From: RGIG8775 sp045612185
GTDB taxonomy: Bacteria > Bacillota > Clostridia > Oscillospirales > CAG-272
Direction of reading: 5' to 3'
NCBI GenBank assembly: GCA_045612185.1
Contig: JAZKYO010000051.1
Location: forward strand, 1 to 61,899
Length of the DNA: 61,899 bases
In this document: in pieces, positions 41,660 to 50,413 of the stretch
Layout of the letters: each line of letters starts with the position of its first letter
How positions within the stretch are numbered: position 1 is the stretch's first letter
Position numbers and translations under genes: made by a program
The notes under the pieces: generated by a model
What the model saw: the letters and a program-made list of their open reading frames with translations, nothing else
Databases searched by the model: none
What the model was told of the DNA's origin: nothing

Positions 41660-43900
41660 ATGAGCAGTGTTGATACCGGATTTATGCGCCGCGCCGTTTC
41701 AGTGGCAGTGGCAATTCTTTTGGCGTTTTCCGCACTTGGCGGAAGAATTCTGATTCTTCAAACCTACGGTTATGAAAAATACCGCGATAAAGTTATAGAG
41801 CAACTTACTACCGAGTCGCCGTCAATAGCAAGTCGCGGAGAAATATACGATGCCGAGGGGCGACTCTTGGCTACAAATAAGACGACGTACAGAGTGTTTG
41901 TGTCACCGTCGGCCATTGCCGCGGCCCAAAAGGCTCTTGACAAAAAAGAAAGCATGTCAATTTCGGATATCATGTCTGACCGTCTTGCGGAAATTCTTGA
42001 TATAAACCGAGAAAAAATATTTGAAAAAACACAAAAAAGCAGAAGACTTGACGAAACCATAGCGAGAAGTGTGAACGAGGAAACTGCGTCAAAAATAAGA
42101 CAGCTTATCATAGACGAAAGACTTGAACACCTTTTGTTTTTGGAAGCGTCAAGCGTGAGATTTTATCCATACGGAAGTCTTGCCTCACACGTGCTTGGCT
42201 TTACAGGCGCTGACGGAGTTGGCTTGTACGGCTTGGAATATCAATATAACAAAGAAATTGGCGGAAATAACAGCTATTACATTACCGCAAGAGATTCAAG
42301 GGGTAACGAGCTTCCCAATCAGTATAACACTTACATAGAGGCAAACGACGGATACAGCCTGACAACTACTGTCGATGCTTATATACAGGCGGCACTTGAA
42401 GAACAGCTTGAATGTGCCGTTGCCGATTCAGGTGCTCTGAACCGAGCCTGCGGAATAATAATGGATGTAGAAAGCGGCGCTATACTCGCGCTTTCCGTTT
42501 ATCCCGAATTTGACCTCAACTCACCGCGCGAGCTGGTGGATTACTATAAAGAAAAGCTTGAAAAAAGCGGACTCTCGCCAGAAAGCGAAGAATATAAGGC
42601 TCTTTCGGGTAAATATTTGCTTGAATCATGGTCTAACAAAGCTTTGACCGAAACCTATATACCGGGCTCTACCTTTAAAATAATAACCTCGTCAATGGCG
42701 CTGGAGGAAAAATTGCCTATTCTTGATAGTAGCGTGTACTGCGGCGGTGTGAAAACCGTGTTGGGCAGAGGCATACATTGCCATCAGCGTAAAGGTCACG
42801 GCAGTCTTACCTTTGCGGAAGGCGTGCAGCATTCCTGCAACGTTTGGTTTATGTCTATCGGAGAACGACTCGGAAAGAATAAGTTTATGGATTACTTTAA
42901 GCTTTTCGGGTATAGGGAAAAAACGGGCGTAGATCTTCCGGGAGAAGGTATGGGTGTAATCAGCTCACAGATGTCGGAGCTTGACTTGGCTATCTATGCT
43001 TTCGGACAGAATTTTACGGTTACCGCTATTCAACATATATCCGCTATTTCGGCGGTGGCTAACGGCGGAGAGCTTGTTACTCCTTATCTCGTGCAAACGA
43101 TGAAGGATAGCGACGGAAACACGGTGTACGAACACGAAACCTCAGTTAAACGACGGGTTATGAGCGAGGAAAGCGCTGAAAAAATAGCGCGGATTCTTGC
43201 CGATGGCGTTGCGGGTGTAGGCGGAGCTAAAAACGCCTACGTGGCAGGATACCGAGTTGCGGCAAAGACGGGAACCTCGGAGAAAAAAGGCGAAACCACC
43301 ACCGGAGAGGAAATGTATATTTGCTCCTGTGTCGCACTTGCGCCTGCCGATGACCCCAAAATAGCTATGGTTATTATGGTTGATGAGCCGACAAAAGGAA
43401 TCCTTTACGGAAGCACGGTTGCAGCTCCATACATAGCGAAAACACTTGAAACGGTTCTCCCGTATCTTGGAGTTGAACCTGTATATACTGAAGAAGAAAA
43501 AATTTTGATAGAAAAACAAATTCCCGATTACGTGGGACTGCCTGCAAAGAACGCGAGCGCATATGCTGAAAGCAGAGGGCTTGAGGTTGAAGTTGTCGGC
43601 GACGGCTCTTACGTAAGTGCGCAAAGTCCGAAGTCGGGAAGCGTGTATTCTTACAATGGAAAAATAGTGCTTTATACCGAGAACCAAAGCGCAGAAACAG
43701 TCAGCGTCCCGAGTGTTGTGGGTAAGACCGCCAAGGAAATCAGCCGTATTCTTGGTGATACGGGCTTTAATATTCATTTTAAAGGCGCTACTCAAAACTT
43801 AGGTGAAGCTTTGGCTGTGAGCCAGTTCCCGACAGCAGGCGAGGCGGTATCGCGCGGAAGTGTGGTTGCCGTTGAGTTCAGAAGCACAGATGCTGATTAA
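41660..43900 (+). CDS. spoVD: Class B penicillin-binding protein with two PASTA domains (SpoVD/FtsI)
   Basis: 746 residues from ATG 41660 after AAGGGGGG; a longer open frame upstream is the RNA element. One N-terminal membrane helix, the dimerisation domain with SRGEIYDAEGRLLATN, then the transpeptidase: S337-T-F-K340 (PGSTFK), S392-C-N394 and K536-T-G. Two PASTA domains follow (IPDYVGLPAKNA... and VPSVVGKTAKEI...). It cross-links septal peptidoglycan. PASTA-bearing forms in this place are often called SpoVD, needed for spore cortex; since no other class B enzyme is in the cluster, it may also serve in division as FtsI. Confidence 0.93.
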   Translation: MSSVDTGFMRRAVSVAVAILLAFSALGGRILILQTYGYEKYRDKVIEQLTTESPSIASRGEIYDAEGRLLATNKTTYRVFVSPSAIAAAQKALDKKESMSISDIMSDRLAEILDINREKIFEKTQKSRRLDETIARSVNEETASKIRQLIIDERLEHLLFLEASSVRFYPYGSLASHVLGFTGADGVGLYGLEYQYNKEIGGNNSYYITARDSRGNELPNQYNTYIEANDGYSLTTTVDAYIQAALEEQLECAVADSGALNRACGIIMDVESGAILALSVYPEFDLNSPRELVDYYKEKLEKSGLSPESEEYKALSGKYLLESWSNKALTETYIPGSTFKIITSSMALEEKLPILDSSVYCGGVKTVLGRGIHCHQRKGHGSLTFAEGVQHSCNVWFMSIGERLGKNKFMDYFKLFGYREKTGVDLPGEGMGVISSQMSELDLAIYAFGQNFTVTAIQHISAISAVANGGELVTPYLVQTMKDSDGNTVYEHETSVKRRVMSEESAEKIARILADGVAGVGGAKNAYVAGYRVAAKTGTSEKKGETTTGEEMYICSCVALAPADDPKIAMVIMVDEPTKGILYGSTVAAPYIAKTLETVLPYLGVEPVYTEEEKILIEKQIPDYVGLPAKNASAYAESRGLEVEVVGDGSYVSAQSPKSGSVYSYNGKIVLYTENQSAETVSVPSVVGKTAKEISRILGDTGFNIHFKGATQNLGEALAVSQFPTAGEAVSRGSVVAVEFRSTDAD

Positions 43901-43931
43901 CCCAACCCCTCATTTCATTTGAGGTGAGGTT

Positions 43932-45410
43932 ATGAATTTACAAAAACTTTGTCTTGCCGCAAATATAGAATGCGGCTTTAGTGATATAGATATAAAGAAA
44001 ATCAAAAGCAATTCCGCAAGCGTTGAAAAAGGTGATCTTTTCGTTTGCATAAATGGTCTGAGGCAAGATGGGCATAACTATATAAAAGAGGCTCAGAACA
44101 ACGGCGCGGCGGCAATAATAGCCGAACACGCGGTTGAAGCTGACGTTCCGATTGTTTACACCGATAATTCCCGACGTGCCTTGACACGGCTTTGTAACGC
44201 GTTTTATGAATTTCCCACAAAGCGGTTGAAGCTTGTCGCAGTGACGGGTACTAACGGAAAAACCTCGGTTACGCATATGCTGAAAAGTATTTTTGATGCC
44301 GCGATGTATAAAACGGGGCTTGTCGGGACTGTCTCTTGCTACTTGGGCGACGAAAAGCTTTTGGTTTCGGGCGGCGCACCGCTGTCCAATATGACTACTC
44401 CCGATCCGGAACAGCTTTTTGAAATACTTTCTATTATGGCTGACGGCGGTGTAGAGTACGTTTTTATGGAGGCAAGTTCACACGCATTGGCGCTTGATAA
44501 GCTTGATGATCTTAGCTTTGAAGCGGCGATTTTTACCAATCTTACCCCCGAACACCTTGATTTTCACGAAAATATGGAAGAGTATTTTCGTGCCAAAGCT
44601 AAGCTGTTCGATATGGCAAATGTGAAAATCGTTAACGCGGACGATAAATACGGCAAACGACTTTTGGAGATGTATCCCGATGCTCACGCCTGCAGTAAGA
44701 TACAAAAATGCAGTGAGTTTTTTGCCGATGATATAAAGGACAAAGGAATAGCCGGGAACGAGTATTTCTTTATTTCTCCCGGACGGCAATTCAAAATAAA
44801 AACTCCGCTTATAGGCGGCTTTAACGTAAGTAATACCTTGCAAGCGGCGGCTTGCGCTTGCTTGTTAGGCGTTCAATCCAAGTGTATAATCGGTGCGCTT
44901 TCGTCTTCTTGCGGAGCGCGCGGAAGGCTTGAACGAGTAAGGCTTGGAATTATTAGCGATTATTCGGTGTTTGTGGATTACGCTCATACTCCCGATGCTC
45001 TTGAAAATTTGCTTTTAGCAGTTCGCGGTATTAAAAAGTGCGGCGAGCGAATAGTTCTTCTTTTCGGTTGTGGCGGAGATAGAGACAAAAGCAAACGCAA
45101 AGAAATGGGGAAAATTGCGGCAAAATACGCCGATTTTACGGTGGTAACGTCGGATAACAGCAGAAGCGAGAACCCCGAGGATATTATTTCCGAAATAGTA
45201 TCGGGAATGACAGGTGCCGAATTTAAGGTTATTACAGACAGAACGTCGGCAATTGAATACGTAGTTAAAACAGCTCGCAAGGGAGATATAATCCTGCTTG
45301 CGGGTAAAGGTCACGAGAATTACGAAATTGACAGAAACGGAATGCGCCCCTTTGACGAAAAAAAGATTGTGTCAGAAACAGCGCGTAAGTACAGTTTGAA
45401 TGATAGATAA
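43932..45410 (+). CDS. murE: UDP-N-acetylmuramoyl-tripeptide synthetase
   Basis: 492 residues. Mur ligase order: N-terminal UDP-binding domain, P-loop VTGTNGKTSVTH, carbamylated-Lys region, C-terminal domain. It adds the third amino acid to UDP-MurNAc-L-Ala-D-Glu. The motif that senses the amino acid is DNSR (408-411), where DAP enzymes have DNPR; Asn and Arg are kept, so meso-diaminopimelate remains the likely substrate, though the Ser is unusual. It follows spoVD by about 30 bp. Confidence 0.94.
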   Translation: MNLQKLCLAANIECGFSDIDIKKIKSNSASVEKGDLFVCINGLRQDGHNYIKEAQNNGAAAIIAEHAVEADVPIVYTDNSRRALTRLCNAFYEFPTKRLKLVAVTGTNGKTSVTHMLKSIFDAAMYKTGLVGTVSCYLGDEKLLVSGGAPLSNMTTPDPEQLFEILSIMADGGVEYVFMEASSHALALDKLDDLSFEAAIFTNLTPEHLDFHENMEEYFRAKAKLFDMANVKIVNADDKYGKRLLEMYPDAHACSKIQKCSEFFADDIKDKGIAGNEYFFISPGRQFKIKTPLIGGFNVSNTLQAAACACLLGVQSKCIIGALSSSCGARGRLERVRLGIISDYSVFVDYAHTPDALENLLLAVRGIKKCGERIVLLFGCGGDRDKSKRKEMGKIAAKYADFTVVTSDNSRSENPEDIISEIVSGMTGAEFKVITDRTSAIEYVVKTARKGDIILLAGKGHENYEIDRNGMRPFDEKKIVSETARKYSLNDR

Positions 45411-45434
45411 AACAGTAAAGGAAGGTTTGCGAAT

Positions 45435-46862
45435 ATGAAAATCAAGCTTGGAATGGGAAAAACCGATGTTGAATATTTTTGCTCGCTTTGCGGCGGCGCG
45501 CAGGTTGGCACGTATTGCGGCAAGATAGAGTACGTGTGCACCGATTCCCGTGAGGTTGATAGCCAAACCATGTTCGTGGTAAGCGTTGGTGAGCGTGTAG
45601 ATGGTCATAACTATATGCTTTCCGCGGCTGAAAAGGGCTGTAAATTCTTTCTTTGCCAGAGAATTCCCGAAGAACTTGCAAACAGCGGATACGAGTATTC
45701 CGCAATAGTTGTTGAAGATAGCCTTAAGGCTCTTGCGGAAATAGCCGAGGGCTACGTAGCTTCTCTTGATATGCAAAAAGTTGCGGTTACAGGAAGCGTA
45801 GGTAAAACTACGACAAAAGAGTTTATATATGCCGTGCTCAATAGTGTTTACAGCGTTCACAAAACGAAGGCAAACCATAACAGTACAATAGGTATGCCTA
45901 TGAGTATGCTGGAGGCGGACAACAGCTTTGAGACTGCGGTTGTGGAAATGGGAATGAGCGGCTTTGGTGAAATTGATATTATGTCAAAAGTTGCTAAGCC
46001 TCAAATTGCTTGCATTACAAATATCGGATCTTCTCACATGGAAATTTTGGGAAGCCGAGAGAACATCTGCCGCGCGAAAATGGAAATCGTAAACGGCATG
46101 AACAACGGATTGCTTATCTTAAACGGTGACGATCCTCTGCTTCAAAACGTTGATGCGAAGAATAACAGAAAGCTTCTTGTCGGTGTTACCAACGAGAACT
46201 GCGACGTCAGAGCGGTTAATCTCAGATACAGCGACGTGGGAAGCGTGTTTGATATAGTTTGTGGAGATAAGGTTTATAAAGATATCGAGGTCAGGGTAAT
46301 AGGAAAGCAATTTGCTTATGCGGCACTGTTTGCCTTTGCCGTAGGACTTGAAATGGGAATTTCGGTTGATAAAATTACCGAAGGTCTGAAAAATTTTGAA
46401 AATGCCGATATGAGGCAGAATATATACGAGGTTGGCGGAATAACAATAATTGAGGACTGTTATAACGCCAGTCCCGAATCGATGCGCGCGGCTATGGACG
46501 TTCAACAGACGCTGGCTAAGAAAAAGAAGGGCTCACGCATGGTTGCACTTCTTGGCGATATGCGCGAGCTTGGCGAAAACAGCAAGCAGTTCCATAAAGA
46601 AATCGGACGCTACTACGGCGGTATCGGCGGAAATCTGCTTATGACAATAGGCGGTCTTGCGCCCGATATAGCTTACGGCGCGCTTGAAAACGGGCTTAAA
46701 GAAAGCAACGTGTATATCAATACAGACCATAATAATGTTGAGCTTATAGGAGACTCGCTTCTTGGACTTTTGCGTGACGGTGACATTTTGCTTGTGAAGG
46801 CAAGCCGTGCCATAGGCGCAGAACGCGGAGTGGAGTATATAAAAACCAGGCTCGGAAAATAA
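45435..46862 (+). CDS. murF: UDP-MurNAc-tripeptide--D-Ala-D-Ala ligase
   Basis: 475 residues after AAAGGAAGG. P-loop VTGSVGKTTTKE, then ANHNSTIGMP, EMGMSGFGEID, NIGSSHMEILGS and the C-terminal DCYNASPESMRAAMD and LLGDMRELGE, all typical of MurF. It adds D-Ala-D-Ala to complete the pentapeptide. An intact MurF of this kind is consistent with D-Ala ending and thus vancomycin sensitivity unless other genes alter it. Confidence 0.95.
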   Translation: MKIKLGMGKTDVEYFCSLCGGAQVGTYCGKIEYVCTDSREVDSQTMFVVSVGERVDGHNYMLSAAEKGCKFFLCQRIPEELANSGYEYSAIVVEDSLKALAEIAEGYVASLDMQKVAVTGSVGKTTTKEFIYAVLNSVYSVHKTKANHNSTIGMPMSMLEADNSFETAVVEMGMSGFGEIDIMSKVAKPQIACITNIGSSHMEILGSRENICRAKMEIVNGMNNGLLILNGDDPLLQNVDAKNNRKLLVGVTNENCDVRAVNLRYSDVGSVFDIVCGDKVYKDIEVRVIGKQFAYAALFAFAVGLEMGISVDKITEGLKNFENADMRQNIYEVGGITIIEDCYNASPESMRAAMDVQQTLAKKKKGSRMVALLGDMRELGENSKQFHKEIGRYYGGIGGNLLMTIGGLAPDIAYGALENGLKESNVYINTDHNNVELIGDSLLGLLRDGDILLVKASRAIGAERGVEYIKTRLGK

Positions 46863-46883
46863 CTTTCGGAAGGTTGAGACAAG

Positions 46884-47855
46884 ATGTTGGTTGAGTTTAT
46901 AATAGCATTGGTGGCGTCTTTTGCGCTTACTGTTGTGCTGGCAAGAATAATAATTCCCATTTTAAAAAGCAAAAAAATGGGTCAATATATAAAGGATATC
47001 GGCCCGCGTTGGCACAAGTCCAAGGAGGGAACACCCACAATGGGCGGTGTTACCTTTATTGTTGCCATACTCGTTGTAGCAGCGGTTGCGCTTATTATAA
47101 ACCCTAAAGACGCACTTGGTGTCGCGCTGATTTTGCTTCTTGGTGTTATGGGCGCGCTTATCGGATTTATAGACGACTATCAAAAGCTTGTCAAAAAGAA
47201 TAACGACGGACTTTCGGAGCTGCCCAAAGCGCTTTTGCAATGTGGTGCGGGGGCGGTTTATATGTTCCTTATGAGAATATCGGGATTTGTTGATACAAAG
47301 CTCGAAATTCCTTTTAGTGAAATCGAGCTTGAACTTGGTGTGTTCTATTACGTTATAGCAATAGCGTTGATTTTCGGAATGTTTAACAGCACTAATATCA
47401 CGGACGGAATAGATGGCTTGGCAAGCTCTGTAACCCTTGTTGTGGGTGGCTTTTTCGCACTGTGTGCGTTTTCCTTGGAAAGCCGCGCTCCCGCTCTTGT
47501 CAGCGCAATGCTTATAGGCGGTATGATCGGGTTTTTGGTTTACAATTTCCACCCCGCAAGAGTGTTTATGGGCGATACGGGTTCTCTGTTTATCGGCGGA
47601 ATTATTACGGGTATCGCATTTGCGATAAATGAACCGCTTGTGGTGGTCATTTGCGGATTTGTATACGTGTTCGAGTTCTTTACCTCCTTCCTTCAGAGAT
47701 ACGTTTATAAGCTCTCGGGAAGGAAAAAGCGCCTGTTTAAAATGGCACCTATCCACCATCACTTTGAGCAGTGCGGATGGAGCGAAAACACTATTGTGGC
47801 GGTCTTTTCCGCGGTGGCTTTAATTTGTTCTGTTATAGCGTGGTTTGCGGTATAA
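46884..47855 (+). CDS. mraY: Phospho-N-acetylmuramoyl-pentapeptide-transferase
   Basis: 323 residues, about ten membrane helices. Motifs: GTPTMGGVTF, the Asp pair FIDDYQKL, NSTNITDGIDGLA, FMGDTGSL and the His cluster APIHHHFEQCGW. It joins UDP-MurNAc-pentapeptide to undecaprenyl phosphate to make lipid I. In the usual place after murF; the murD gene that often follows is absent. Confidence 0.97.
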   Translation: MLVEFIIALVASFALTVVLARIIIPILKSKKMGQYIKDIGPRWHKSKEGTPTMGGVTFIVAILVVAAVALIINPKDALGVALILLLGVMGALIGFIDDYQKLVKKNNDGLSELPKALLQCGAGAVYMFLMRISGFVDTKLEIPFSEIELELGVFYYVIAIALIFGMFNSTNITDGIDGLASSVTLVVGGFFALCAFSLESRAPALVSAMLIGGMIGFLVYNFHPARVFMGDTGSLFIGGIITGIAFAINEPLVVVICGFVYVFEFFTSFLQRYVYKLSGRKKRLFKMAPIHHHFEQCGWSENTIVAVFSAVALICSVIAWFAV

Positions 47856-47869
47856 AGGAGGCTTGACTT

Positions 47870-49084
47870 TTGTTTTTTCATCGGATAAAAGAAGGTAAGA
47901 AAAAATCCGATGTCAAAAAAGAAGGAATAAGAAATAAAGCTCATAAAACCAAGGCGCCAAGCCTTGATGCTCGCGGCAAAATAGACGTGAGATTTGCCGT
48001 GTACGCAGCCATGCTTTTGCTGTTCGGTATGCTGATGAATTACAGCGCAAGCTGTGTATACGCCGAGCAGATGTACGGAGACAGATATTACTTTCTCGTC
48101 AGATACGCCGTTTTTGCCGTTATCAGCGTAGCGGCAACGGCGTTTTTTGTAAAAAAAGCAACGCTGTCATTTTGGTATGCTTTTGCGCGGGTCGCGTATA
48201 TCGCGACAGTGGCTATGCTCGTTTTGGTTCTGATAATAGGCACGGTTGGCGGTGGCGCACAACGCTGGATAAAAATCGGACCGATTACAATTCAACCGTC
48301 TGAAATAGCTAAAATGGCAGTTGTGCTGATGCTTTCAAAATATCTTTCCGACCACCGTGAGCAGGTGTGCTCGATGGATAAAAAGGGAGGTAGCTTTGTA
48401 CACGGCGTGCTTGTTCCGGGTGGAATAATCGGGCTTGTGTGTGGACTTGTGGCACTTGAAAAACATATTTCGGGGCTTATGATAATAGCGATGCTCAGCG
48501 CTTGCGTTATGTTGGTCGGTGGTACGAGAATGAAGTATATCCTTGCGCTGGGCGGGATAGTTGTGTGCGCGGGAGTGGGACTGATATTGGTTTCTGAATA
48601 TGCGCAAACAAGAGTGAATACCTGGTTGCATATAGATGCGGTAAATCCTTTGGGTGAAGCGTGGCAGACCCTGCAAGGACTTAACGCTATCGGCTCGGGC
48701 GGATTTTTTGGGAGAGGGCTTTTTAACAGCCTGCAAAAATACGGGTACGTTTCGCAGCCGCAAAACGATTTCGTGTTTTCAATAATTTGTGAGGAGCTGG
48801 GCTTTCCGGGGGCGCTTTTGGTAGTAACACTTTTTGCCCTTGTTGTGGTACGTGGGCTGAAAATAGCAATGCGTGTTCCCGATAAATTCGGAGCGTTGGT
48901 CGTTATGGGATTGGTAATTAAAATCGGACTGCAGGCGGCGCTTAATATTGCGGTGGTGACCAACTCAATGCCAAACACGGGAATATCGCTTCCGTTTTTT
49001 AGCTCGGGAGGAACGTCTTTGGCATTGCAGATATTTGAAATGGGTATTTTGCTCAATATATCAAGATACAGCAGAACTAAGTAA
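47870..49084 (+). CDS. ftsW: SEDS glycosyltransferase FtsW
   Basis: 404 residues from TTG 47870, spaced properly from AAAGGAGG; no ATG offers a better start. The first 40 residues are a Lys-rich cytoplasmic extension (KEGKKKSDVKKEG). About ten helices follow. SEDS motifs: GGAQRWIKIGPITIQPSEIAKM, VALEKHISG (the D/E-H region), and the C-terminal NTGISLPFFSSGGTSL. It polymerises septal glycan strands together with the class B enzyme. Between mraY and murG as in many Firmicutes, but murD is missing. Confidence 0.94.
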   Translation: MFFHRIKEGKKKSDVKKEGIRNKAHKTKAPSLDARGKIDVRFAVYAAMLLLFGMLMNYSASCVYAEQMYGDRYYFLVRYAVFAVISVAATAFFVKKATLSFWYAFARVAYIATVAMLVLVLIIGTVGGGAQRWIKIGPITIQPSEIAKMAVVLMLSKYLSDHREQVCSMDKKGGSFVHGVLVPGGIIGLVCGLVALEKHISGLMIIAMLSACVMLVGGTRMKYILALGGIVVCAGVGLILVSEYAQTRVNTWLHIDAVNPLGEAWQTLQGLNAIGSGGFFGRGLFNSLQKYGYVSQPQNDFVFSIICEELGFPGALLVVTLFALVVVRGLKIAMRVPDKFGALVVMGLVIKIGLQAALNIAVVTNSMPNTGISLPFFSSGGTSLALQIFEMGILLNISRYSRTK

Positions 49085-49101
49085 AAGAAAGGTAATTAAC
49101 G

Positions 49102-50220
49102 ATGAGAGTTATAATGACTTGCGGCGGCACGGGAGGACATATAAACCCCGCCATTGCCATAGCCAACACTATAAAAGAGAATATCCCCGACGCAGAAATC
49201 CTCTTTGTCGGTACGGAAAAAGGCCAGGAGTCCAAGCTTGTTCCGAGAGAGGGGTACGAAATAAAATTCGTTAAATCCGAGGGGATAAGACGCTCGCTTT
49301 CGCTTGCCAATATAAAAGCGCTTATAATGTCGCAGATTTCACCGTTTTTGGCGAAGAAAATCATTCGTGAATTTAAGCCGGACGTGGTTATCGGTACGGG
49401 CGGATACGCTTGTTGGCCTATTCTTAAAGCTGCGTCAATGATGAAGATTCCGAGTATAGTGCACGAATCTAATGCCATTCCGGGAATGGCGGTTAAGATG
49501 CTGCAAAATAGTGTTGATAAAATCCTTGTGAACTTTGAGCGCACATCAGACTTCTTAAAGAAGAAATATAAGGTGTTAAAGGTTGGAAATCCTCTCAGAA
49601 CATCTTTTGATAACATGGATAAAAATGCGGCAAGAGCGCAAATGGGAATCAAGGAAAACGAACTGTTTGTTCTTTCTTACGGAGGAAGCGGTGGCGCGGA
49701 ATACCTGAACGAAGTTGCGGTTGAGCTTATGAGCAAATATCTTGAAAAATCTCCTCGGGTGAAATTCCTTCACGCGGCGGGCGCAAGAAATTATGCTGAA
49801 AGCCTTGAACGCTTCAAAAATCTTGGAGCAGATAAAATTCCTAACGCAGAGCTTGTAGAATATATCTATGATATGCACACAAAAATGGCGGCGGCTGATC
49901 TTATTATCTGTCGCGCGGGAGCAATGACGGTTTCTGAGCTTTCCATGATGGGAAAAGCGGCGATTATCATTCCTTCCCCCAATGTTGTTGATAACCACCA
50001 ATATAAAAATGCAAAGGTGCTTGCCGACGCTAACGCGGCTGTACTTCTTGAAGAAAAAGACGTTACCGCCGAAAGCCTTTGGGCTAAAATAGGAGAACTG
50101 CTTGCGGACGAGTCTGCAAGACGCGAGCTGGAAAGTAATATAAAGCAGTTTGCAAACCCAGATGCGAACCAATTAATATTCGATGAGATAATGCGTCTTA
50201 TCGAAGAAAAGAAAAATTGA
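49102..50220 (+). CDS. murG: UDP-GlcNAc:lipid I N-acetylglucosaminyltransferase
   Basis: 372 residues. N-terminal glycine-rich loop MTCGGTGGHINPAIA, second loop SYGGSGGAEYLN, the sugar-donor site CRAGAMTVSEL and IPSPNVVDNHQYKNA are all characteristic. It makes lipid II at the inner face of the membrane. Last gene of the mraZ operon, followed by a terminator. Confidence 0.97.
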   Translation: MRVIMTCGGTGGHINPAIAIANTIKENIPDAEILFVGTEKGQESKLVPREGYEIKFVKSEGIRRSLSLANIKALIMSQISPFLAKKIIREFKPDVVIGTGGYACWPILKAASMMKIPSIVHESNAIPGMAVKMLQNSVDKILVNFERTSDFLKKKYKVLKVGNPLRTSFDNMDKNAARAQMGIKENELFVLSYGGSGGAEYLNEVAVELMSKYLEKSPRVKFLHAAGARNYAESLERFKNLGADKIPNAELVEYIYDMHTKMAAADLIICRAGAMTVSELSMMGKAAIIIPSPNVVDNHQYKNAKVLADANAAVLLEEKDVTAESLWAKIGELLADESARRELESNIKQFANPDANQLIFDEIMRLIEEKKN

Positions 50221-50227
50221 ATACCCT

Positions 50228-50264
50228 AAAAAGACGCAAAAATCACCGATTTTGCGCCTTTTTT
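50228..50264 (+). terminator. Terminator of the dcw operon
   Basis: GACGCAAAAATC with GATTTTGCGCC and six Ts. It separates murG from ftsZ. Confidence 0.85.
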
Positions 50265-50316
50265 CAAAAAAAATAAAAAAAGATGTGAATTTCTTATAAA
50301 AATTTTAAAAAAACTA

Positions 50317-50345
50317 TTGCAAAATTTCCAAAAATATATTATTAT
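50317..50345 (+). promoter_or_regulatory. Promoter of ftsZ
   Basis: TTGCAA (50317-50322), 17 nt, TATTAT (50340-50345) in a very AT-rich stretch that resembles the mraZ promoter region (CAAATTTCC...ATAATA repeats). Confidence 0.55.
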
Positions 50346-50413
50346 ATTATATATAGTGGTATACATATGCGTAATTACACAAATGTTGTTATAAATTGAT
50401 TGGAGGAAGTAAT

